Below are positions 31,860-43,553 of a DNA stretch of 64,000 nt, one piece after another; the stretch's first letter is position 1; every line of letters starts with the position of its first letter. The notes under the pieces were generated by a model that made no database searches, was not told where the DNA came from, and saw only the letters and a program-made list of their open reading frames with translations. The DNA comes from Zhengitettix transpicula (Eukaryota; Arthropoda; Insecta; Orthoptera; Tetrigidae): positions 131,385,032-131,449,031 of the forward strand of contig CM073591.1 of NCBI GenBank assembly GCA_037074705.1, given 5' to 3'. The translations under genes and the position numbers were made by a program.

Positions 31860-33275
31860 AGTCCCCAATCAATTTCTCGCGCCCGTGTACTTTACACACC
31901 GTAACAAAGGGTATTGTTGTTATGTGGAAATTAAGCGACATTGCCTGGCATGTTTGTAATGAGGCACGAAATACTTGGGATTTTATGAGATTGCGTATTA
32001 GGAACAAGATGAGATTTCTCTGTGAAAGCAAAGTGGACAATTTATTCCAGGAAGTTTCTAAATAAATAGGCAATGATGGGAGAATAGATGCTATCATCAG
32101 TGATCTCGCCAAAGCAATTAACGTCGTTCCACATAATATTTTAAACAGAAACTAGCAAGACATGAATTGACATGCAGGTTGTGCTTTGGGTCAGGGAACT
32201 TCTGAACGGGCGAACGGAAAACACGTAAAGACTGGTGGACAACTGTCGGGAGAGCTTATAGCAACATCAGCAGTGCCTCAAGGGTCTGTAATCGGGCCAT
32301 TGCTATTCGTGATATGTATTAATGATCTTTCAAGGAAAATCATTTCTAAAGTTAGACCTTTATTATCGTATCGTCTACAGAAAGATTAAATTGCTTCAGA
32401 TGAACTAAATAATTGGGCTGAAACATACAAAATGAAGATAAATTCTAAAAAGACTAATACGTTAAATAAATTTCGTGTAGATATTGGATGGGTTGTAGCA
32501 GATACCTCAAGTAAACACTTACAAATATTTGGGAATAATTTGGAGTTGAAATTTAGGTTGGATAGAACGAGTAAATTATACAGCTAACCATGGAAATCGC
32601 TACATTTCAGAATAAAACGAACTTGTTTATATTCGAATGTGGTACAGGCTGTTGGGGTTTTTGTACAAAACAAATATAGAGTGCCTTTAAAAACTTCACA
32701 GGGTAACAGCAAAATTTTTAATACTTGGACCTGGTCATGGGCGAAATTAGGGAAGGAATCGTTGGCAACCAGAAGGAATAAGGATAGGCTTCGCGCTCTA
32801 ATTAAATCGTACACGCGTAACGAAACATGGAAACACATACGAAATAAGCTTGAAAAACAAACTTAAAAATCTATCGAGCTCATAAAAAACGAATACAGGG
32901 AAATTTTCATTCTAAGCAAATCGATAAGCGATTGGAACAATTTACTTGCAGCACTGTACGAGGAAAATCTTCAAGCAACGAAAATGTTTTTAAAAAAACC
33001 GTAATAGATTCGTGAAATGAGTAACATTTTTCTCTATGAGAAATAACAATGAATAATAGGGGGAGTGTTTCCTTTTAGTGAAGTGTACCAATTTCAGGAC
33101 ATTTTATAGAATATCTTTTTCATTTCAGTATTATATTTTTTATTTATTTACAAAGCCTGTTTACATATTGTTTATTAAACTATCCCATGCACATCAAAGT
33201 TTATACTTACATATATAATCTTGTACTAAGTATGGCAATTGTGTTATACCAAAAGGACAAATAAACCATTCATCT
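31860..33275 (+). pseudogene. Jockey-like LINE reverse transcriptase, copy 2
   Basis: Plus-strand pieces in order: RIDAIISDLAKAINVVPHNIL (palm motif A region, AFDKVPH-like, with the Asp replaced); GGQLSGELIATSAVPQGSVIGPLLFVICINDLS (32186-32389); YKYLGIIWS-like residues; NTWTWSWAKLGKESLATRRN and ALIKSYTRNETWKHIRNKLE (32639-32866); SDWNNLLAALYEEN. The family is the same as at 13820-14650: compare NTWTWSRARKGRE and LFKSYTGNKAWKDI there. Several stops and frameshifts break it. The 3' UTR appears to end near 33275 with aaaaggacaaataaacc. The 5' part, including the endonuclease, is absent. Confidence 0.85.
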
Positions 33276-34065
33276 AAAATGACGACTGCAGAGGGAATAA
33301 AGCGAGTGCTATATCTAAATTGTATAATGTTGTGGGTGAGGAAAAAAATAATATATAACTAAATTATGCAAGGTTCGAGTAACCCGATAACATATTTGAT
33401 AACATACGTGGAAATTAACAAAACAGTTGCAAAATTGCTGTAAATCTATTTAAAAATACGTAATGGGGCAGAAGTTTCGTTAATTACGTCAAAATACGAT
33501 CCTATTAATTTCAAACACAAAATCTTGTTTTATGCGTTTCTAGCTTTCACATTGGGCTTCTCAGGTTTCCTACATGGAATACACTTGTCAGAAACAATTT
33601 CAACATGTTCATTTGCAGGCGAAAGGAAATGACAGTTCAAGGAAATCAAATCATCATACAGAGTTTAAATCTGTTTCTCTGCCTGAAAGTTCTGAATTAC
33701 ATTTCTGTACCGCGTATTGTCACTGAAAACGTAATGGAAAATACATTTCATATTGTCATAGAAGAAAATATCACTTCAATGCGGGCGATATTTACATCTA
33801 TTGCGAGAAGATTGTAAATGAACCAATAAGATGAAGTGTAATAGCTTGGAGTGAATTATTTTTTTCTAGTAAAAATAGTAACCAATACAATTTCGGTTAC
33901 AATTACGGTATTTTACACATTTTTACTTCAATTGCCATGATAGTCAATTAATGGAAATAATAAGTTTTAAATAAGTAAGTTGGTCGTTTCTGGACTGTAA
34001 ATTGTTACCGGCCTATGTGAACTGTTATACGTGAAAACAATGGTACGATATATATATATATATAT
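33276..34065. other. AT-rich stretch, nothing recognised
   Basis: No element seen; the last bases form an AT microsatellite in which the next solo LTR sits. Confidence 0.45.
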
Positions 34066-35008
34066 TGTAATGCCAATTAATTCACACATTAATTGTAAAT
34101 TTGATAATCTATATTGTTAGAGAAACATATTCTTGATGGCGGTACCGAACACAAAACAATAATGTAGTAGAGCATTGTTTCTTTGTCGGAAGAAGCACTG
34201 CGCGCTCAAAATTGCGAGACGGCAGTTCAGTTCGCGTTATGATTTGGTCAGATGCAGACCGCATTAAAATAATGAGAAGTTTTGAGTTGGGTGGACGGTT
34301 TGGCCAAGTACAGGTCGCATTAAAATATTGAGGAGCCAGTTCGCATCAGTTGGCTGGCAAGTTGGTCAAGTTGACATAGACGAGACCAGTTCAAATATTC
34401 AACGGAAACATGCAAAGAAATAACGAGGATTATCAACCAACAGCGGTGATTGGGCCATGAATGTTCTGCTCATAGGCAAAACATTTACGCAAGCAGAACT
34501 ATAAAAACCTGATAAGCTGGGCAGCCGTGAGTAATTCAACCGAGGGAGGGAGAGACGAAGAAGAGGTTCCTGGTTCCTGATTTAAAACTAAAATATTAAT
34601 TAGAATCTGTGAGTTTGAGTAGAAGCTGTGCAAAAACCCGCCATAGTGCTTCGTAAGTCAAAAGTATCCTGCAATGCTGGGCAGCCGTGAGTACAAATGT
34701 AAAACAATAAATTATGTAAACCGGATTAAAAGATAGATGTCAGATATCGTTCTCTTCTTTTGATAAAAATTGTAAATTAGAATCTAAGTTCGTCAACAAG
34801 TAAATTTCGTCTTAGTCAATTGACGAGTAAATCTTTAAATTGGAATTTGTGCCTTTAATTATTTTAAATGATTTGCCATTATCAAACCCAGTAATGACCC
34901 TGAGATATTAATTAATTGTGTAATTGTTCAAGTATTGCCACAATAAATCCTTTTGTTTGTTAATTCTTAATTTTTTATTTATTAAACGCCTTTCGTTTAA
35001 TTATTACA
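34066..35008 (+). mobile_element. Solo LTR, family G, copy 3 (divergent subfamily)
   Basis: Begins TGTAATGCCAATTAATT and ends ...TTAATTATTACA, with ATAT on both sides in an AT run. Length (943) and termini match copy 2. The 3' third is similar (gtcagatatcgttctcttc, tttgtttgttaat), but the 5' half differs strongly and contains internal repeats (ttggtcaag/ggccaagt with cgcattaaaat) absent from copies 1 and 2. Confidence 0.82.
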
Positions 35009-35044
35009 ATATATATATAATCAGGATGCCACTGTTGTGGTTCG

Positions 35045-36408
35045 ATCCAGGTATTTTAAAACAAGGTTTCAATAAGCCGTGACACCTAGTCCGGATTTGC
35101 GAGGTGTATGTTCCTGGGTCACAGGTGTTGCGCACATGGTATGAGTTGTTCACTGATACTATTGAACCAGAAGGCCAGCTGCTCCCCCTCCCCCCAAATT
35201 CAGTCAAGGCATGGAGTCGGGAATGCTGTATCCCCACAGCAGACTAAGTTATCGGAAGAGCGTGGGACAAGTACAAAGAGTCCGGTCCTACCTGATGCAG
35301 GTTTATCTAGGACATGGGTCGCCAAACGGTAGATCGTGGGGATGTTGCTGGTAGCTCGAGAAAGGTTAGTAGACAAAAGAGAGAATAAAGAATCCTAGAA
35401 TATTTCAGATGTAGTTATTAATTTTATTTATTGCCCGAATAAAAGTGTTTATTATTACACTAGGCGACAATGAGACACTACTATGAATGTACTAAATTGT
35501 AAATTACGGCAAAAGAAAAAGGAGTTAGTAGCTAAACTGGAGATTCGGGAGACAAACTTAAGCATTGGAGACGTCAAACTTTATTTCTGTCTGATCTTGA
35601 AAAACACAAATGTTAACAACCTTTTTCGACAATAATGTTGCAAAAGTATATCCGATTTAAGAAAACAATTTCATCTCCGCTTTAAGGACAAAAAATTAAA
35701 ACTTCTCGCACAATTTGCTACATCACCTTTATAGAAGAAAATTTTCTGGCTGCGTGACTGATACGAGTCAGTATTTAAATTAATAGATCTACGAAAGGAT
35801 TTGACTCTAAAATAAACACACTAAATATTGCTACTTCTACCAAAAGAAATATATTCACCGTTGTTCCACGTGGCACTGAGAGTTAAGACTTGGTTCAGCT
35901 CAAGCTACCTGGTTTTTTAAATATGAATTTCTTAAAAATAAACAAATACGAAATATAATGACTGACAATCACCTCGACAATTGTGTCCGAATAGCAGCGA
36001 CCAACTACGCTCCAGACATAGACAAACTCGTTGCAAGGGAAGTGATACTTACAATCGAATTGAACTAATTCTTTTCTCATACTGTTGCGAATTTAATTTT
36101 TGAATTTCTAGGATTTATAAAAAGTTTAAAAATAAATTATGAAATTTTGAAAAAAATATTTTTTCATTTTAAATTTTGATAGGGTGGGGATGGAGGAGGT
36201 AGCTTGCCAAGTACTTACTAAATACGTAAGTAGTTCCCGTCATTAGAAAGTTTGGTGACCCCTCTTTTACGGTTTTTCCTGCATCGCTTTTAGGCGAATA
36301 CCGGGTATGATCCTTAACCGACAGCTCTAACTTCCACATTTTTCCATCCCTTCTTATGATATTAAAGGGGAGAGCCTCAGGTAGTCTGTCACGTCAAAAA
36401 GAAACATA
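35045..36408 (+). mobile_element. Family B retroposon, copy 4, split by a hAT element
   Basis: The first part (35045-35312) matches the 5' two thirds of a B unit: gaggtgtatgttcctgggtc, caggccagctgctcc-like, cgtgggacaagtac, cctgatgcaggttt. The second part (36264-36408) continues it exactly: ggtttttcctgcat, taggcgaataccgggta, attaaaggggag, ggtagtctgtca. This is the most diverged B copy, and the antisense frame is disturbed. Confidence 0.8.
35313..36263 (+). mobile_element. hAT-family transposon remnant (Charlie/ZBED-like)
   Basis: The ends are CATGGGTCGCCAAAC and, inverted, GTTTGGTGACCCCTC, the CAGGGGTC-type terminus common in hAT elements. The plus strand holds the decayed end of a hAT transposase: RKQFHLRFKDKKLKLLAQFA, SVFKLIDLRKD and MTDNHLDNCVRIAATNYAPD (35957 onward). 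The last resembles the C-terminal (M)TDEHLxxCLRIA...YxPD motif of ZBED-type hATs. Most of the transposase is missing. It interrupts B copy 4. A clean 8-bp target duplication cannot be seen, so insertion may have been followed by small changes at the edges. Confidence 0.72.
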
Positions 36409-36950
36409 ACTACAGTCCTTTGTAATCAAGTGCTAAAAACCATTACACGTATCGTTACAGTATCAAATATTTACTCCATTATTATTCCATCACTACTTTT
36501 GCGCACGTATGTGCAAATGTATTAAATCAATTGTGTTATATAATTACTAATCTTCTATTGATGACATTATAAGTTAGCCTGGGGGGAAATGCAAAACGAG
36601 TCGAGCATTGCAAACATGTTATGTTACATGTATCGTGTTATATATTTCAGATACTGATTTTGCAGAGTTTCGAAACTGTTTAAGATTCGTAAAATTAACG
36701 TAAATATTTATAGTCGAAAAAGTCGTTTCAGTAACGTATACATAATAATAGAAGGATTTGTCTACAGGGACGTTACGCCATATGCTTCATTTTCATATAG
36801 AACACGTAAATGCTCTTTTCTATAAAAATTTAAATACAATTTCACGAAAATTAAAACATTAAAATCACAATTATTTATAATTTTTATACCCTATTATTTA
36901 TAAAAAGAAAATACATTCGCTGGTTATTCCAGTGAATTTGTTGTTCGAAG
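36409..36950. other. AT-rich stretch, nothing recognised
   Basis: No element or coding frame recognised. Confidence 0.45.
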
Positions 36951-37106
36951 AGTTCTAGGGATCCCAACCGGGTGACGTTGTAAATATGCGATGTTTCGTC
37001 GGAAATCAACGCCGATATATATATATATATATATGAAGATGTCGTCGGTGACTGTCGACGAAACGTAGTGTATTTACAACGACAGTCAGTTGGAATCCCT
37101 AGAACT
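36951..37106. repeat. Foldback element with hammerhead-like core in both arms
   Basis: Arms of about 60 bases: outer agttctagggatcccaac and its near-inverse, then ttgtaaata and gtttcgtcg. They surround an AT microsatellite. On plus, TGAAGA (37034-37039) is followed by GTCG...CGAC (4-bp stem) and GAAAC (37060-37064). On minus, the left arm has TCGG...CCGA followed by C and GAAAC. Confidence 0.78.
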
Positions 37107-38509
37107 ATATTCCATCAAAAATAATAATTTTTCCAAAAATATTTAATTATGAATTTTTAAAGCTTTAGGAAATTTTCTTTAGTCGTCTATAAAACATAAT
37201 CAGTCATTTACAATCCACACATTTTCATATACACAATTTTTTACAAAAATATTTAATATTTTTTCGTATATATCACCAACGAACAATATAATAACAACAA
37301 AAGCACTGCTTCGATATATCCCAAATATTTGTGCCTTCTTATGTTCATTTAAATATGCTCATCGGTTTTTCTAGACATATGAACGGAAATTCTGTAAAAA
37401 AATGACATGCATCTATTGACTACTTCTATAATTTTAACAGAGGCGTTTTATATTTTAAAAAACAATTTTTACTGTACCACATTACAGCTCCAATAATAAG
37501 ATTTAAATTGACGCGTCTAATAAGTTAAATGTAATAAACAGCAGTAAACATAAATTTAAAACACCTCGTTAACGGCTGCCCTCAACTTTACAATTTTAGT
37601 GGATGATAATGACGAAAGGCCAACTTTATCCCTCTGTTGTCACGTACTTATTGCACACGTATATAGTTATAATGGTAAGATTTAATAATTACCAATATTA
37701 TGTTAATAATTCGTGAGTGAGCTTGTTATAATTGCGATAGCAAAAAATTACTTATATCTCCATTCTCTTTATGAACATCGACAACATAATTTAGATTTGT
37801 GTAAGTATGAATTGAGTATTAACAATAACAGTACCATGTAACTATGCAAACAACAACGAATACGCGACAACGTAACAATGAAGTTCGCCCATCGCCATGA
37901 TAATTGACTAAAATAGTTAATATTTTACGTAGTGTAAGGGATCAAATCCCATGATCATTTGATAAAAAAAATTATAAACAAAGTGGTAATTATCCTTAAT
38001 TTATACCGAAGCCTTGAAAAAATTATAACAAATTTGAAATTAATTTCCGAGGCGACATTCATCTCTAATATAAAAAAATATCTATGCTGTCGCTTCGACT
38101 AATTTTCTAATTATGTTTGAAGCAATCAGAGAGACTATTTATACGAATATACGGGAACTCTCTTGTTTTTGATATTCTGCCTTATGAAAAAGTAGGAACA
38201 AGTGGGTCCGACGTGATAACGAATGAGGCTTAGCTAGGAAAATTAATTATAATTAAAAACATTATTATTTCACAGTAATTTAAATTAATGCAAAAAAAAT
38301 TCCTATAAATCTACACTCGTGTCTATAGAACTTTGATTTCACCCGTATAACTTAATTTGTTCTAGATAGATGGACGTGAGTCCCCGGCAGGTTGGTCTTT
38401 TGAATATTCTAAATTAGAGAATATACAAACATTTTATTTATAAAATTAATATTACGTTTATACATCCCGCATCTTCCATAACAACTTTGAAGCCTCAATC
38501 TTATATATA
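37107..38509. other. AT-rich stretch, nothing recognised
   Basis: About 1.4 kb without coding frame or repeat copy that I can name. Confidence 0.45.
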
Positions 38510-38591
38510 CGAATGGTCGAGTTTATATATATATATATATATAAACCTGCCACGTGTCACAATCAGGTTATCGCATAAACTCGACCATTCG
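38510..38591. repeat. Hairpin with 16-bp perfect arms
   Basis: cgaatggtcgagttta (38510-38525) is exactly inverted at 38576-38591. Inside are an AT microsatellite and a nested inverted pair aacctg/caggtt. Immediately to the right ctggcgtctgccacGAAACGAG shows a GGC...GCC stem followed by GAAAC. Confidence 0.7.
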
Positions 38592-40122
38592 TTTTCTGCA
38601 GTTGCATTCCGCTGGCGTCTGCCACGAAACGAGCGTATTATACGAGAAGGCATGAGAGGAGAATGATCTGCGAGAAAATTGCGTCAGAAATAGTGCTATG
38701 TCCAGGGCAACTATAAATTATAAAACTATGTTCCTATAATTATTTCCAAGACTTCACGCTTTTGCCAGCGCCAGTCGGTACATTTCCGAATTCGCTCAAG
38801 ACTCGTTCGTAAAAAATTAAAAATGACAGGACTTTCTTTTTATTAATTGTAACAACATTATCGGCCTGTTTTCTAGATTCTATGACAGTCGTTTTTTAAC
38901 AATGTTTTATCTTTTGATTACATTTAATATATATTTTATAGATATGTTTGATTTATAAATACAATGCAAGATGAATTTCCACGATTACTTGAACATTAAC
39001 AATGCACTAGAAACAAAACCACTTTAGTTTCTAGACTATTCGCAGTCTTGTCAAAGTCCTTCGATTTATCAGGTTATATCAATTGTTTATTGTACAATTA
39101 AAATAAATTTTGGGTAGATTTGGCGTTAAGCTGAAATTATAGAATCTGAAGAGATGCGAGAAAGAATTGTGTATTGTTGGAATGTCATCGTAATGTGAGA
39201 TGTTTGTTAAGATGTATGTTACACATGTCGCCTTCGTGTTAAAGTACTGTACAATATTTGAACAATAATGATGATAAAATCCAAATTCATAACTTAGTTA
39301 AAGTTTGAAATGTAATAATATTTGTTCCATATTCATAGGTCAGACAAAAAGGTAATATTTGACAGACTTCTTTAAGTACATGAAAAAATCAAACATCAAC
39401 CTATTAAGTCAGAATTTTTATTATGAATAAAAATATATATTACAAGATACATTAAAACAGACACGACGTTTCATATCTAATTTTTTGGACCACTTCAGGT
39501 GTATTAATATACAGTTTGATAAATATGATAATTTGGAATACGTAATCTAAAAATTTAAAAGAAAACAAAATTTTATAATCACGATATTTTCGAATACAAT
39601 TATGTAAAATTTTTTATACAACATCGCTTACAATTAATTATCTGAGGTGTAGAGGAAAATAAATTTCAAATTTTCAATTTTCACACACGTAACCGAAATA
39701 ACTGTTGTATTTACACAGTTCTTTCATTTAAAAACGCCATCAATTTCAGAATAAAGGAATATTGAAACAACATTAAGCTTCTACGTTGCTAAATTTCCTA
39801 TTATTTACAAACACATTTTAGACACCAATCACACTTTCAACTGTAATAATAACCCAATTTTAGACAACGATACCAATTACAAATCTAGATCAACTTCTAA
39901 AATACTACGCATTCAGCATCTTTACAAAACGGACACTGATTTATGAAGTAATGTTTAAATATTTTAATCGATGACGTATAATCTAAAAGCATTTTTCTTA
40001 ATTCCTACTATTTATATTTGTTATTTCAATTCGTCTTATGATCTTTGTTTATCAGTTAATATCTTTCTACATTTATATCAACAATTCAATATATTCAATT
40101 TTTAATCCCTATATTTGATTAA
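38592..40122. other. AT-rich stretch with one isolated hammerhead-like arm
   Basis: On the minus strand at about 39466-39500, cacCTGAAGtgg is followed after some 20 bases by GAAACGTCGTGTCTG, a lone arm of the same general type as the foldbacks. Otherwise nothing recognised. Confidence 0.45.
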
Positions 40123-40555
40123 GAAGTAGTTTGGTGCCCGGCTGTGCCCGCGTTGTCATAATTAAACTCAGCGACATCCGTAACCCCGGATTTGACTCCA
40201 ACCTCTGTTGTTTTCACATTCTTATCTTGTAACGCCCCTCCAACCCCAACACTAAGGGTGCTTCCCTCCCATGCCGAAATGGGTTGAAATTATTAGAAAC
40301 AACATCGGTATAAATACTATCTATCTCAGTAACCCTGAAAAATATTTATCCGACGCAAATATCGGCCTTTTTAGCATGTTTTAAAACTTCCACCTCCGTC
40401 CCTCGGGATGGTAGACGTGTCTGACCCCCACAGAGTTTGTTTCCTGTTTACAAGGAACACGTGTACGAAATTTGGTCATATTTACTCCACGGGTGTATAT
40501 TTGCATGCGGAACATACACACACACACACACACACTATTTTATTTATTAGAAGAT
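40123..40555 (+). repeat. Dispersed repeat C, copy 4
   Basis: The most regular copy: starts gtagtttggtgcccggctg, contains cagcgacatccgtaaccccgg, tttatccgacgcaaatatcgg, acctccgtccctcgggatgg, acacgtgtacgaaatttgg, and ends in a CA microsatellite (about 40517-40534) plus ttttatttattag. No coding potential. Confidence 0.75.
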
Positions 40556-40786
40556 AAATCAGATAAATATAGTTTAATTGAAATCAGAGTGTGTTCTTTT
40601 TATTTGTTTTTGCATATGAGAACGGGGCTATATAAGTTACTCTACTCCATAAAATTTAAAAAAGCTTGAATAAGTTTAATTAAAATAGGACATGAAGAAT
40701 ATAATGTTAATTGGTGGGGGAGTTGGAAAGTATATAAGCCAATGTGGTAGCTTAAAACATATTATTTAAGTACTTTTTCTCTAGGA

Positions 40787-41910
40787 CTATGTCACGATGA
40801 GATTCCCTTCAAAGAAGACAACTCCTAATAGATGTGCTGGTCGTTTTCTTTTCAGCCTTCTTATTACGTCAGTGTCTAACATAGGTTGTAATAAGGGGTC
40901 TGCATCTGATTCGAGCTTCTTTCCGTGGACAGTCTCCATTACAGTGGGTATTTTTAAGTCGTCGTGCAAACGCTCATTTGTGATGTACCAGGGGGCATTG
41001 GCTCTTAATTCCTTTGCCTGGCATTTTCGGATTACTGCTGTATTGCATTTACTGGCACATTACCATAGTTCGACCCCGAAACTCCTCCATTTTGTATTAA
41101 TTGTGGTTTTATAGATCATAAGTTTGTGCTCTACGGACAAATGTGACTTACTTGCTAGTACGTTTCTGTTTGTTTAATATCCATTTGTTTTCTTTTCTTG
41201 GTCATATGAATTTTCCAATTAAGACTATTATCCAGACGTAGACTCAAATATTTGATAGTGAATGATTGAGGAATCTCTGTATTGTTTATATAAATCGGCG
41301 GACTTTGTTTTAATGTAAACGTCATATGAGACATTATTTCGTTTATTTTTATTATCCATATCTGAAGCCATACTTGAAGTGAATTCAGACGTTATTTTAC
41401 GAGTTGATATTTGTGTGTGAGGTATCATCTGCAACCGTTCCTAGTACAATATTTTCGGTCGTTTGGGGATCAGAGGTGAACAACAAATACAACAGCGGTC
41501 CTAGGACAATGCCCTGAGGAACTTTTAAATTAATAGGATGAACAGATGAGACATCTTATTTTACTCTACGTAATTTGCGATTGGTTAAGTACGATTCCAG
41601 CCATTTAAAGAACGTCGGTAAATATCTTTTTTATATGGTAATCCACAATGACAGACTTTATGGAATGCCGATGAAATTTGCTGGACATCATCATTTTAGA
41701 TAATTTCTTACACGGTAGCACTGCTGCGTTATGCTGAGAATGATTCCGTCAGAAGCCATACTGTTAATGTGGATTCCAGTTCGTTGGATACAAATTCGGG
41801 ATCAATTCTTTAAAGCAATAATTTTTCTGCAAGTTTGATGAGAGCGCATGAATTAGTAACATTCTCAGTATCTTTTCCAGGTTTGTTAACTAATATGACC
41901 GAAACGTGTT
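40787..41910 (-). pseudogene. Jockey-type LINE reverse transcriptase, C-terminal half
   Basis: The minus strand from about 41910 reads ERLL-like residues, HNAAVLPCKKLSKM, LESYLTNRKLR, then NLKVPQGIVLGPLLYLLFTSD (about 41450-41520), VADDTSH (YADDT degraded), PPIYINNTEIPQSFTIKYLSLRLDNSLNWKIH, APWYITNERLHDDLKIPTV and a final LKRKRPAHLL. The order and wording follow jockey ORF2: VPQGSVLGPLLYLLYTADLP, YADDT, IPQTDSVKYLGLHLDRRLNWK, DAPWYVTN. The frame changes repeatedly, so it is dead. The GIQLW region is damaged (FGVELW). Confidence 0.87.
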
Positions 41911-41949
41911 ATTAAATTAATTGCATTTAAATGTTATTCGCCTCTTTAC

Positions 41950-42960
41950 TGATTTTAACTTTACAGACGTACATACAGTCAAATTTTGTGATATTAGTGG
42001 AAACGCATTTTCTCTCATTCGTCCGAACTGAAATAATAGCGTTGCTATTGACAACCCAAAAGGTAAAAATTCTGTTTCACACTGGCATGTAATATTTATC
42101 GAGGTACCAATTTTCTGGTCTCTATTATTTATTTTGTATATTAATGAGTTTCCCGGAAATATTCATTCCGTAAAATCGGTTTTGTATGCTGACGACAGCA
42201 ATGTAGTTGTTTCCGATAGTGATCAAGATCAGCGATTACTTACTTTTCCATTCCCCTTTCCAGAATTTTGTTTTCTGCAATGCCTTCCCACTTCTTTCTA
42301 TCAAAACTAGTTTTTAATAATATCTGTAATGTGAATATATTACAAAAGAACACCATTGATATCATAAATAGTACATACGTGCAATATTGCACAAATAACA
42401 GATAACTGCGCAGAAAACCGAAGCTTAGAGATAAATTGCTAAACACCAAAAATATTGATTTAAAATACAGGTTCAATTTAGATATGAGATAATATGAAGG
42501 AAATATTCTGATCAAAAATTTTCTTTTTACTGCAGTTCATTTAATCTATCTAAGTGTTACCGAAACTGTAGTTTTAGGTTGATAAAAACAGACATGTTCA
42601 TGTTAATAATAATGCCTCATACTCATATTTTAATTCAGGACAATTTTGCTGTATGTTTTAAGAATAACATTTTTTGTAGCTACAGATTTTAAAGATTTGT
42701 TATTTCACGGTCTTATTTACTCTCAATTAGTTCTTCCTGTACCGGAAAATATAAGTGGCTTATCTTACGTTAACAAGGTAATTTACGTATTTTGAATTAC
42801 GTGTTGGCGTATAAATTTAGACTGAAGTGAAGATCACAACGAAAAGTTTGTGTAGTACTGAATTCACCGTACAGATATCTTTAAATTCTTGCTCCAAGAG
42901 AGTTAAAAAATATTAAATTAATAATTTATTTAATTTTTAAATGTAAATGATACCAAATAA
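41950..42960 (+). pseudogene. Non-LTR reverse transcriptase remnant, plus strand
   Basis: The clear part is 42080-42240: FIEVPIFWSLLFILYINEFPG, then SVLYADDSNVVVSD, i.e. the VPQGSxLGPLLFxLYINDLP block and an intact YADD box. Downstream frames are badly broken. PVPENISGLSYVNKVIYV and LAPRELKNIK-like residues near 42730-42910 suggest that the remnant reaches the C-terminus. It resembles the LINE lineage at 9.6-11.4 kb more than jockey, but that is inference. Confidence 0.72.
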
Positions 42961-43509
42961 ATTTTCACTGTACAATATGGCAATATACTGTCGAAAGTTC
43001 CGCAAAATTCTAAATAAACTTAATCCTGAATTAGTTTTTCATTTAATTACTTAAAAATATTTGGATAAATCATAAATATTAACAATTTATTTATGTTTGT
43101 TTCTAAACACGCTTAATGTCATATAGTAGATCCAAAACAGTTTAATAAAACTACAGAATACGGAAATATAATTCAAATATGGCTGAATCCAGAAGTAATA
43201 GTTCAGATACATTAAATTATTCTATGTCCAGTTTTTATTTGTACATGAACATTGTGGGTTTTACAAAACGAACCTTCAAAATTCTGCACGTCTTTAGGTT
43301 TATTTTGTAAGTGTAGGAATTGGTTTTAGGAAGAATATTCAATAAAATTAGAGATGTTTAAAATTAGAATTTCTAGATTGGGCTTCAATAATCACTGTAA
43401 GGATGGAACATATAAAGTATATTTAGAAACCATAAATTATATTTTTGTTATTATATATTTCTTGTAACTAAAAACTGGAGAGTTGTAAATTTTAGATATA
43501 GAATTTATT
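42961..43509. other. AT-rich stretch, nothing recognised
   Basis: No element recognised. Confidence 0.45.
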
Positions 43510-43553
43510 AAATAAGAAAGATAGCCAATTCATATTGGCTATCTTTCTTATTT
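43510..43553. repeat. Foldback family D, copy 4: collapsed to its outer ends
   Basis: A perfect palindrome: 20-base arms aaataagaaagatagccaat and the exact inverse, separated by four bases. The arms are the outer ends of copy 3, and the following attttttcaatcagacgtaaatttttt also matches family D flanks. The whole interior is missing. Confidence 0.82.
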
